From NCBI GenBank assembly GCA_964017045.1, contig OZ024807.1, positions 14,454,941 through 14,518,940 of the forward strand: a stretch of DNA of 64,000 nucleotides, read 5' to 3'. The notes beneath the pieces were generated by a model. It was not told where the DNA came from, ran no database searches, and worked only from the letters and a program-made list of their open reading frames with translations. Position numbers and translations under genes: made by a program. The stretch comes from Omphiscola glabra (lineage: Eukaryota > Mollusca > Gastropoda > Lymnaeidae). Position 1 is the first letter of the stretch; each line of letters starts with the position of its first letter. This document shows, piece after piece, positions 12,001 to 24,000 of this stretch.

Positions 12001-15000
12001 ATAAAGAATAATTGTACAAACAATTAATTTAAAACAAATAATTATTTTTTTGTATATAATTATATTGTTTAGTCATATTAGAATCAACAATGTTTGTTTA
12101 ATCAGATGTTTCAGTGATTTAGAAATTGTTTATTTAAAGTGTTTACTTCCAATTAATTCCACCTCCCTCCGGTAAATAAAAATTTAAAAAAAAAGATGGC
12201 CGCCGTTTTTTCATAACATGTGGAATTTTTTTTTTTGAACGATATCTTAAATTCCAGAAATAGCCAGTAATGTTAACAATAAATGCTTTTAATGTTAAAG
12301 TGATCAAGCTTGCTTTTCGTAAAAGTTTTAACTTTTATCATGCTATAATAAAAAAAACCATCAACATATTTACACTTACCCAAGTTTGCGCTCCAACTGT
12401 TCGTCTGAGTCAGGTCGGAATGACAAAGCATTTATACCATCATGACCGGAATTCTTCAGCGTATAGAGTTTAAGACGGAAACTTATTTATTTTTAGAAAA
12501 TGACGCATAGGAACAACAAAGCCCGACATATACCGAAACCTGCCGTTCACGGCTCGTCACAGAAATGTACCGCGCGAAGCCAGCGTTTTTTTTGCCCGCT
12601 CAGCCCGATATTGGAGTACCTAATGTAGAAGTATAGTCAAGTCACATAAAATAATTAGGGATGTAGAAGTATAGTCAAGTCACATAAAATAATTAGGGAT
12701 GTAGAAGTATAGTCAAGTCACATAAAATAATTAGGGATGTAGAAGTATAGTCAAGTCACATAAAATAATTAGGGATGTAGGAGTATAGTCAAGTCACATA
12801 AAATAATTAGGGATGTAGAAGTATAGTCAAGTCACATAAAATAATTAGGGATGTAGAAGTATAGTCAAGTCACATAAAATAATTAGGGATGTAGAAGTAT
12901 AGTCAAGTCACATAAAATAGTTAGTGAAATAGAAGCATAGTCAAGTCTACAGACCTAGGCTGGGTACTCACCCACTTCAAAACCACATTTCTTTAACATG
13001 TCATGACCCAGCAGAATGACAACAGCCATCTGTTCCATGTCTTTGCCTGACCCAGTGCTCATGGAAGATTTCAGGCGTAGATGTGACATGTCAAACTCTG
13101 GGATCTGATGAGAAGGCCAGGGATCAGAGGGGAAAAAAAACAACATTTAATGGCACTTACAAGAAGAATCTCAGCAGTCACAAATAATGGCAGGGCAATT
13201 TGATCTCATCTGATGCTGATTGCAATTTCTTTATGTAATTGGTGTGAATTTATTTACATATAGCTACATATATTACATAATATAATGATACAATAAAAAT
13301 AGTCATAGGCATAAGTTCCACAAATTTTATAATTAAATTTTTTAAATTTTATTTCATATTTCAGGGCCCACTACCAATTTATTGATCATTCTGGCTCCTG
13401 GTTTAAATTCAGTTTGCCTTCTCTTAGATGAGTTGCCGTCCAAGGCTAGCGAGTCCCATCCACCAGGGGTTCTTGGTGTGGATTGATCTCCAGATTACAA
13501 GCTATTTCGATTGAGTCAGTTTAGACCGCTCGGCCACACAGCACATTTTGAAGAAATTTATATTTCTTATTCAAGTCACCTTATCATCTGTACAATGGTT
13601 GCTAATTTAATAAATTTTTTTCATTGATATACTTGCTTTCTGGAGTTGCCCATGTGTGTGTGTAAATATCTGTCATGTGAACTGACACCAACTCTAACAC
13701 AAGTTGTACACTGATTAGAACTCTGTACACAAGTCAATCAGAAATTTGTTTAAAAAGTTTAATTCCTACATGACAGCTCTGAGAAACGTGAATGTTTTTA
13801 AAACATGAATAGCAATACTGACCGTTGCAAAGTCACCTCCCAGAAGTCTGTGCAAGCCATCGGTGAACAAGGCCGTGTGGAATAAATGCTGGGAGATCAG
13901 GTGATCTTCAAGTCTCATCTGCACACAACCTTTAAGTTATAGGAAACTTGTGTGATGAAACCAGCCTGGCTTCATAAGGAATTGAAATGGGGACAATGGC
14001 TGGTTTTATGAGGATCATTTTAGAAAGGCCTATATAGAATTGGGGAAATGGCTGGTTTATGAGGATCATTTTAGAAAGGCATGGAATTGAGGAAATGTCT
14101 GGCTTTATGAGGATAATTTTAGAAAGGCATAGAATTGGGAAAAATGTCAGGTTTTAATAATTTAGAATTTTCCAATGCAATGAAAGCATTTTTTTTAAAA
14201 ATAGCCTGTATAGTATTTAAAAGTGCTGTGCTTTATTTGTTCATTAAAAATACTTAACTGTAATTTGTTTAATGGGTTTGAGCCTGAAATAGGATAAAAC
14301 TTATTATCAGAACTACCCAATATAAGAAGACTTATCAACTTAGAACAACCCAATATAACATGACTTAATCAACTTAGAACAACCCAATATAACATGACTT
14401 ATCAACTTAGAACAACCCAATATAACATGACTTATCAACTTAGAACAACCCAATATAACATGACTTATCAACTTAGAACAACCCAATATAACATGACTTA
14501 TCAACTTAGAACAACCCAATATAACATGACTTATCAACTTAGAACAACCCAATATAACATGACTTATTTAACAAACTAAACTTGTTACCAGTTAGAACAG
14601 TGGGTTCTCAACCTTTTACCAGTTAGAACAGTGGGTTCTCAACCTTTCTAACACTGTGACCCGTTAAGACAGTGACTCGTGTTGTGGCGAACCCCCCCCC
14701 CCCTCCACAACAAAATTATTTTCGTTGACACTTCATAACTTTACAGTATGTATTTTCCGATGGTCTTAAGCAAACCCTGTGAAAGGGTCGTTTGACCCCC
14801 AAAGGGGTTGCGACCCACAGGTTGAGAACTTATCCAACAAACTACCAAGACCTGTGATTGTAGTTCTGTCAAGGGAGACAAACACAAGAACTGACCTAGC
14901 AAGCCCGCCAGTGTGAGCTGCACCATGAAAGCCTCAATGAGACTTGCAGTGTTGTGGGCGGCGTTCTCCTTCCGCAGTAAAAACACAGTGCAGGGTGCAA

Positions 15001-18000
15001 TGGCTTCATGGGGCCTTAAGTCATTGATGTCATCCGTCCTGGCCCCAGGGCAGAAACAGGCCAACACGTCTGAGCCGATTCCTTGATGAGAGAAAGAAGG
15101 AAATCAACAACAAGATCCAGACTCCAGTGAGGCGAATAAATTAACAAAACTACGAAGAATCTAGTAGATGTTTGCTAATTTTAGAAACACACAGTCCGAG
15201 GAACACTTGCAGAATTTCAGCATTTCTTCTGACATAATTATTTTGACCGGCTTTACATAATTTTTTTATTTAGCTATTTAAAATTCATATAAAAATCGGC
15301 AACAGTGTATCTGATCAAGAATATAATGACATTTAAAAAAATATATACCTAAACATATTTTAGCAGGCAGTTATGTTTAACAGCAGATTTAAATATTGAC
15401 TGAGTACAGATCAGTTATAAAAGAAAACCTGACGTCACAATCATCTGATAATATTAACAAGGTTTTTGAAAAGGAATATATATATATATATATATATATA
15501 TGTATAAAGGCTGACGTTTGATCATTTAAAAGTGGAATTGAGCAAATATGTTTCTATCTATTCAACAAATATGTTTTTATCTGTAAAAGCAGGATGGGTA
15601 CCACTTAGCTAACACTCCCCCCCCCCCACACACGCATTTTTTTCACCCCATCCACCACCAAAGAAATCTCATCTGGATGATCTTTGTCTGAAACAAAACT
15701 ACCTCAACTGCTGTTCCTCAACTTTCAAATAAAATAAGCTCAAAATGTGAAAAGTCTAACAATATTACAAATACCTGGCCATCGTAAGTTCATAAAATTG
15801 TAATGACCAATAAATTAAGTTTTTCCAGTTGGATGTCAACAAATATCAAATAAAGATGGGAAAACAATTTGCTCCAGAAATGCTGGGCAATACTGGCAAA
15901 TGCTGGACAATGCTGGGAAATGCTGGGCAATACTGGCAAATGCTGGGAAACACTGGGCAATGCTGGGAAATGCTAGCAAATGCTGGGCAATGCTGGGCAA
16001 TACTGGCAAATGCTGGGAAATGCTGGGCAATACTGGGCAATGCTGGGAAATGCTGGGCAATACTGGCAAATGCTGGCAAATGCTGGGAAATGCTGGGAAA
16101 TACTGGCAAATGCTGGGCAATGCTGGGCAATACTGGCAAATGCTGGGAAATGCTTGGAAACACTGGGCAATGCTGGGAAATGCTAGCAAATGCTGGGAAA
16201 TGCTGGGCAATGCTGGGAAATACTGGCAAATGCTGGGAAATACTGGGCAATGCTGGGCAATGCTGGGAAATACTGGCAAATGCTGGGAAATACTGGGCAA
16301 TGCTGGGAAATGCTGGGCAATACTGGGCATTGCTGGGAAATACTGACAAATGCTGGGCAATGCTGGGAACTGCTGGGAAATACTGGGCAATGCTGGGAAA
16401 TGCTGGGAAAGTTTACCTAAACTTGAAGCCCCTTTGGAAGATAGGCACAGCCGCTTTACTCCCCTGAGCTGGTAGCCCCGCCGCTGTGCAGTGGCCATGA
16501 CGACGCCAATGTAGCTGGGCGGCACAAGAGGAGATAACACGAGGAGGATGTCTGCCCGGCAGGTGGCAGTCAGGGCAGCTGGTGGACGATGTGTGGCAGC
16601 GTGCTGGTCTGTTGTGTTGAGCTGTGGGTTAAAAATGAAGTTTAGAAAAAAGTTTTTTAAAACTGTGTTCTTCTGTGTTCTTGGGCATGAGATCCAGTGG
16701 CAAGCACAAGAAAGGTATGATTCAATAGGCATCCAAGATGGTATGCTTCAAGTTATTCAATCTATTTTAGAATGAATCCCTTAAAATCTCAAAACTATAA
16801 TATCTCTGTAAAGCACATTTTTCAAATGATATACTATTTTATTTTTGACTATAATAAAAAATGTTTACTTGCTATGAAAATTAATCCACGGGCTTTACAA
16901 TACTTATAAAAAATGTTATCCTGTCAGATGATTAAGTCTCATATTCCCAGAACACACAACACATGTTTGCAAAATTTATATTCTATTTCATGTTTTATGG
17001 GGTTCTTACATTTTGAAAAGCATTTACATCGACTTAAATATTTATAGTAGATTATTTTTGATAATCACGAAAGACATGTCAGCCACCAGCTGAATGTCTC
17101 CATTCAGGACCAGTTTAAAAGAACAAGTTAAAAAAAAACAACTGAAAGAATGGCTCGTTTTACCTTCTTTCCTTTCTTTCCACTGGCCTCTTCCCGCCTG
17201 AGGTAAGGCACCCCGACATCCACTGTAGCGCCACCCTTGGGAATTCTGCCCCCAAACCAGCGAGTCAGTTCACTCTGTGGATAGTAGGACAGAATTTAAG
17301 GAGACTTTTGAAAACTTCAGATTAAAACATAATTTGAAAAGACAATTGTAGATGAAAATTAATATCTAGATTCATCTTTTGATAAGCTTTAATTATATTT
17401 TAGATGATAGCTATAGACAGGGGAATACAGCAGTTGGCAGAAAAAGACAGCAGTAGACAGGAGAAAACAGCAGTAGACAGCAGTAGATACAATGGAAGCT
17501 TCCGGATACCTGTACTCTGGACAAATTTCTCGGACAAAAAAGTAGGACATTCTCTCGTGAGTCTCCACCAAACTGGGCACACAGAGACTTGGGGTCGGTT
17601 CTCCTTGCCAGCTCCGGGTCAGACGGCCCGACAGCATCAAGCCAAATTGTCCTGGCAAATGTGCCCCGCAGGGCCAGGGCCAGGACGGGACCGACCCGGT
17701 TCAGATCATCCAGGTCTGAGATCGGTGCATCCAAGCCTTGGATGTTCATCTGTTCAGCACAAGGGTAGACAAGTCTCACACCTGCCAAGTCCAAGCCTTC
17801 CTGTGAGGGATGTAGAAGAGCTTTGTGAACAAACCACTTTGAAGAGCAACTCTTAGAAGAAACTTGTTTAGACAGTGATCAATATATTCAAAGTTCTTTG
17901 GCTAAACATGTCACATTATGGGATTTCCTTAAAAATTTCTACTTGAAAATACCAATTTTAATGAATGTACATTGACATTCCATTATCAGCCAGGGCACCA

Positions 18001-21000
18001 AAATAGACAAAGAGAAGATACCAAAGTAAACACAAAGAGAAGACACCAAAGTAGACACAAAGAGAAGACACCAAAGTAGACACAAAGAGAAGACACCAAA
18101 GTAGACACAAAGAGAAGACTCCAAAGTAGACACAATGAGAAGACACCAAAGTAGACACAAAGACAAGACACCAATGTAGACACAAAGAGAAGGCACCAAA
18201 GTAGACACAAAGAGAAGACACCAAAGTAGACACAAAGATAAGACAACAAAGTAGACACCAAGAGAAGACATTAAAAACTATTTCACACAGGTATCTTAAA
18301 TTCTATTTTAAATGTAGTTTCTGAAACGTTGTCCTTTTTGAGAAATTCCAGCAACTTCTTTGCCTAAACTTGGGGTTGCAGTGGGCACCTACATGCTGTT
18401 AAATTGTTAACAGCGTGCTGAATTTACAGCTGAGAAATAGCAATGGTGAGCTGTCAAGTTACTGTACAAGTAATGAACACATACAAGTGTGCAGAAATCC
18501 CAACAGATTGAACACACACAAAAGTTCAAAGGTAACACTTCTGATGGCTCACCTGTGAAGACCTGTTGAGTATGGACATGAGCGACAGAGGGTTGTGGTA
18601 GATCTTTTTGTAGATCAGTGACATGGTGTTCTGGGTCTCGTAGTTGACGCCGTCGTCGTGACACTCAATGTCACACCAGCTTTCGTCATTGTCCACAGTC
18701 TGCCAGTAGAGGCCCACGGGAATGTTGAAAATCTTTCTGGCTGCCTGAGGGTCAGGGTTCACCTGGTTAAAAAAATAAATTATGTTATGTCCTCAAATTG
18801 AATCTTTCTCCTTACAGGACTTAATTTGGCAGGTGTTTACAGGACTTACTTTGGCCGATGTTTACAGGACTTACTTTGGCAGGTGTTTACAGGACTTACC
18901 TTGGCCGGTGTTTACAGGACTTACTTTGGCCGGTGTTTGCAGGACTTACTTTGGCAGATGTTTACAGGACTTACTTTGGCAGATGTTTGCAGGACTTATT
19001 TTGGCCGATGTTTACAGGACTTACTTTGGCAGGTGTTTACAGGACTTACCTTGGCCGGTGTTTACAGGACTTACTTTGGCCGGTGTTTGCAGGACTTACT
19101 TTGGCAGATGTTTACAGGACTTACTTTGGCAGGTGTTTACAGGACTTACTTTGGCCGGTGTTTACAGGACTTACCTTGGCCGGTGTTTACAGGACTTACT
19201 TTGGCCGGTGTTTGCAGGACTTACTTTGGCATATGTTTACAGGACTTACTTTGGCAGGTGTTTACAGGACTTACTTTGGCCAGTGTTTACAGGACTTACC
19301 TTGGCAGGTGTTTATAGTACTTACTTTGGCAGGTGTTCACAGGACTTACCTTGGCAGGTGTTTACAGGACTTACTTTGGCAGGTGTTTACAGGACTTACT
19401 TTGGCAGGTGTTTACAGGACTTACTTTGGCAGTTCCAACTTGTCTTTTCAGATTACAGCCTTTTTGTATTTACTATTTTTGAGTGAAGATACCCCAGTAC
19501 TTAATGATAATTTCAACAAGCTATTTTTCCACTGGTCAAGGTCCAGATTTTTAAAAAACAAATCATTGGTAAGGGAGAGTATTTCCCGCCTCAAGGTGCA
19601 TTGCCAACAAGTTCATTCGTGCCTCATACTATCTGGAAACACACCTGATTGCCTCAACCCACCCACTAACACACCTGATTGCCTCAACCCACCTACTAAC
19701 ACACCTGATTGCCTCAACCCACCTACTAACACACCTGATTGCCTCAACCCACCTACTAACACACCTGACTGTCTCAACCTACCTGCAAACACACATGATT
19801 GCCTCATCCTACCTGCAAACAAAACTGACTGCCTCATCCTACCTGCAAACAAAACTGATTGCCTCAACCTACCTGCAAACAAAACTGATTGCCTCAACCT
19901 ACCTGCAAACACACATGACTGTCTCATCCTACTTGCAAACACACCTTAATTTCCCGAGCCAACTTGTGAACACACCTGGTCACCTCAACTCACCTGTACA
20001 AAGGTGGACAGCGGTTTGGTTGATATTTTGGGCAGGGGAGGCGTGTAGGCGTACGGAGGGGCATTCTTGTCCTCTGCCTGCTCACTCTTGACAGTGACCG
20101 AGGTCAACATGTCCAGCCAGGGGCAGACATCGTGAAGTGTGCTGGTGGTCAGGAGCTTGCTCATTTGTTGGGCAAACTGTGAGCTTCCCTTCACATCGTC
20201 CTTCTGCTGAGGGAGACAGAATGAAGCAACATGTAAACACAACTTTCTACCTTCAATGTGCGCCACATCTTGTAAGTCCAGGTCTGCAAGTTAGAGGTCA
20301 AAGTTTAGTAACATCTCTGAAAATTGTATGTCTTTTTGTGGCCCAGTCAGCAGGGCAAAGTTCAAAGTTTAGGAACTTCTCCGACAATTGCATAATTATT
20401 TCGTCTTGCTTTTTTTTTTTTTCAAAATAGTTTTAAACCAACTTCCCCAGATCCTAGAATTTGAATATTGGTACAGAAACTTTATCCAGTCCAGCATTTT
20501 CATGTATCAAAGTTGTGAAGATTATCAATTTACCCATTTCAAAACTTATGTAGTTAAAATATGTTTGAGTTTTCTAGTTCAAAATAGAAAACATAGAGGA
20601 CAGAAATTTTTTTTATTTTTCAAGGAACCCAGCTTTATTATAATTTTATTATTACTCCAATTAAATCTCTTGTATTACAGATGTTATTACAATAAAATCA
20701 TTAAATATTTTTGTTTTGAACTTTTCCATGCTGTGGCAATTGATTTATATAAATATATTGTTAAAGAACATTAGTGTAGAGAATATAATCTCTTATTCAA
20801 CTATATGGCTCCTGACAAACAGTACACGACAAAGGACGATACCATTAATTAAATACAGTAATAAAGTACGATACCCAAACTAGTGCAAATTACAAACAAT
20901 AATTTATTAAGTTAACTTTGCAATAGAAAAATCAAATAGAATAGAACTGAGGCTCTTGCAGTACACCAATGAGCTGGTACAGGTACGAAGTTGAAAGAGG

Positions 21001-24000
21001 TGCACACACACAGAGTAAATATTAATATACAAATCTACGATCAGCGCAGTATCGTAATCGCAAAACTCTGTCTCTCTTTTCGTCTCGCAGTCTCTATCTA
21101 GCTCCATCGCTCCCTATGTCGATTGGCTTATTTATAGAATTTCTTAGAGACTCCTGTCTTGTAAGTTCTAAAGAATTCTACTTCCTAAGTCTATAGATTG
21201 TGTTTACTTGTAGTCAAGGTTAAGTAAGACAATTTGTAATTTAACCACACCCATTGTCGCCGTACTTGGGGTAACCCAGAGTTCATGCACGGGTTTCACG
21301 ATGTAAACAAGACGCCTACCGTAAAACTATATATATATATATAGTTAAAAAAAAAAAAATATATATATATATATATAAAATATATAATATAAATATATAT
21401 ATATATAAATATATAAAATTATATATATCAGTGTGATTTTGCTACATTCAAAGTTGTTGTACCTTGTACTTCTTAGATCTTGGAATTTTTTTAGATTCAA
21501 TCAGGAAGTGAGCGGCAGGTGTGACCACAACATGCAACTTGAGCTCCTCCTGGCTCCACATCTGCTGCAGGCCCAACACATGAAAGATGGGACCCTGATG
21601 CTGGGGCGGGTTGGAAGAGGTTGAATCCAGGAAGGTGAAGTCGTGGGGCACAAGGGAGAGCAGCCATGACAACAGAGCGTTGTAGGTGGCAGACAGCCCT
21701 TCACCTGTGGGAGGAGAAACACAACTTATTTTTAAAAGGTTTCTTTGGTTTTCCAGCTGCATATAATTAAAATAATCTATTTGTCGTGCTGTCTTCAGAT
21801 TTGGGACAATCCATAGAGCGTTACTGCTGACCAAAGGGAATGAAAACAGCAAAACACACAGGGAAAAAAAATAAGGCTTAAAGAATCCTGTGGCAACCTT
21901 ATCCTGTCATGTGGCAGCATTATCCTGTCATGTGGCAATTTAGATTGCCCCAAGACCTGGATTCAAATTTATCTTTTTTTAAATTCACAAACTTAGTCTC
22001 CCCATAAGGGTGAGTTACAAGGTGCTCGGGTGAGTTACAAGGTGCTCCCGTGAGTTACAAGGTGCTCCCGTGAGTTACAAGGTGTTCCAGCATGGCACTG
22101 CTCCTGTCAAGGTCAGCACTGGCCCTACAAATGTTTCTATGTGGTGTCTCATTTTGCTTTTGTTTACATTATTCAGTGGCCCCAACTGACATCACAATAG
22201 GATCACTAATGGCTGAGCTTAAAATATACCACTGGAGTTTTAGCCAAAGTCAAATTTTCAATTCTTTTTTAAAGATTTTTTTTTTTACAGTACTCGGAGA
22301 AGTTGTTAAATGTTTTCTTGCTAAGCCATTAAAATGGCCCATCTAAGTTAATGGCTTCTTGAAAGATCTATAGAAAACAAATGGTCAAACAAGGCAAATC
22401 TGTCTTAAAGCAGAGCTTCAATAGCATAACAGACAGACAACAAGGTGACTGGTGACAACAACCAACACGTGGGAGCAAAGTTCGATAATAGTGGGGAAAA
22501 AAAATTGGTTCCTTTAATGAGATTTTTTATCCTCATCAAGAGATCATCCACTGGATGATGCAACAACGGCTCACCAGTATCCACACTTCGGCTTGACCTG
22601 TTCCTGTGCTTGATTATCTCCCCATTGCTTGACAAGTGGACAGTAAGTAAGACAGTGTCCCTGTCCGGTGATAAGATTGTTGGAAGCATGGTTGGGGCTG
22701 GTTCATATGACACTTCCTGTTTGTTCGAATAAAAATGAAATGAAGTCAATATCAAATAAGAGAAAATCTTGTGGTTCTGGAATTTATCCACTGTGGTCAG
22801 GTGCTACCCAATGTTGATTTATAACAAACAAAAAACAACAAAAAAATCATTATCATCTCAAACATGTTCAATCTAAAACCAATATTATAACAGAACCAGA
22901 AGAGTTTTCTACTTAGAAATAAGTTTTAACACATTGTTTGATATAAAACCTTTTGGTGTTTAAAGAAATCATAGAAGAATTGAAATATAAATTTACAGAG
23001 AATCTATTTATAAGACCCAGCACACAACAGGCTTCCTGCAATAAAATTATTAGTTTCCTGAAGTTAACTTCACAAAATCTAGAAAAGTTCACCATATCAA
23101 AGAGAGCAGGGGTATTCTCCCCTGCCGATTGTCTCCCCTGCGTTGTGGCCGTTGATCTGGCAGCTTCAATTTGTTGACTCATTCGCATCCTCCTCTCTCT
23201 CTCTTTTTCTCTCTGCTCCCGCAACTTCCTGCCGCGGCAACAATGATTAAAACCATATTATTTGACATTGAGCATTTCAAAACTTTCAAACCCATTCAGT
23301 ACAGAATTGTCAAACTAAAAGTTGAAATTCATTCAAAATTTTTTTTCTATAATCTATAAGAAAAATACCTTGTTATTTTATGATGTCAAAAATGTTTTAC
23401 TTAAATTTTAAAAAAAACAAATCACTTGGTATACATCTAAAGTGAAAAAATACATTCATATCCTTTATTTGAATCATTATATCAAAGAAAAAAAAAAATT
23501 AAAAAATTCTGTTATTTGCACACCACAAATTGCGTCATTTGTACATCACAAATTCAGTCATTTGAACATCACAAATTCAGTCATTTTCACACCACAAATT
23601 CAGTCATTTGCACACCACAAATTCAGTCATTTGCACACCACAAAATCAGTCTTTTGTACATCACAAATTCAGTCATTTGCACACCACAAATTCAGTCATT
23701 TGCACACCACAAATTCAGTCATTTGTACATCACAAATTCAGTCATTTGCACACCACAAATTCAGTCATTTGCACACCACAAATTCAGTCATTTGTACATC
23801 ACAAATTCAGTCATTTGTACATCACAAATTCAGTCATGTGTACATCACAAATTCAGTCATTAGTACATCACAAAATCTGTCACTGAAATGTCTGTTTAAG
23901 TCTCCTAACTGGCCATAGACAAAGAGATTTCCAAACATATTTCATCAAAAGCAAATTTCAGACACTGGTGGGCAATATTGCTATGGTTGCTTCAGATTCT

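Noticed and set aside
1003..12947. CRISPR-like regular repeats
   Set aside because: The 38-bp units run head to tail without unique spacers, in a eukaryotic intron; this is a satellite.
15829..16467. Plus-strand 212-codon ORF (GNAGKCWAML type)
   Set aside because: Pure product of the 10-bp minisatellite; no non-repeat domain.
17939..18271. Minus-strand Leu/Cys-rich ORFs that look like membrane proteins
   Set aside because: The 25-residue periodicity equals the 25-bp repeat read in three frames.
18782..19949. Plus-strand ORFs of 163-363 codons (GLTLAGVYRTYFGRC type)
   Set aside because: They arise from the 25-bp and 30-bp arrays and run antisense through an intron of DNAAF8.
23442..23918. 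Plus-strand ORFs with IQSFAHHKFSH repeats
   Set aside because: Translation of the 23-bp minisatellite.
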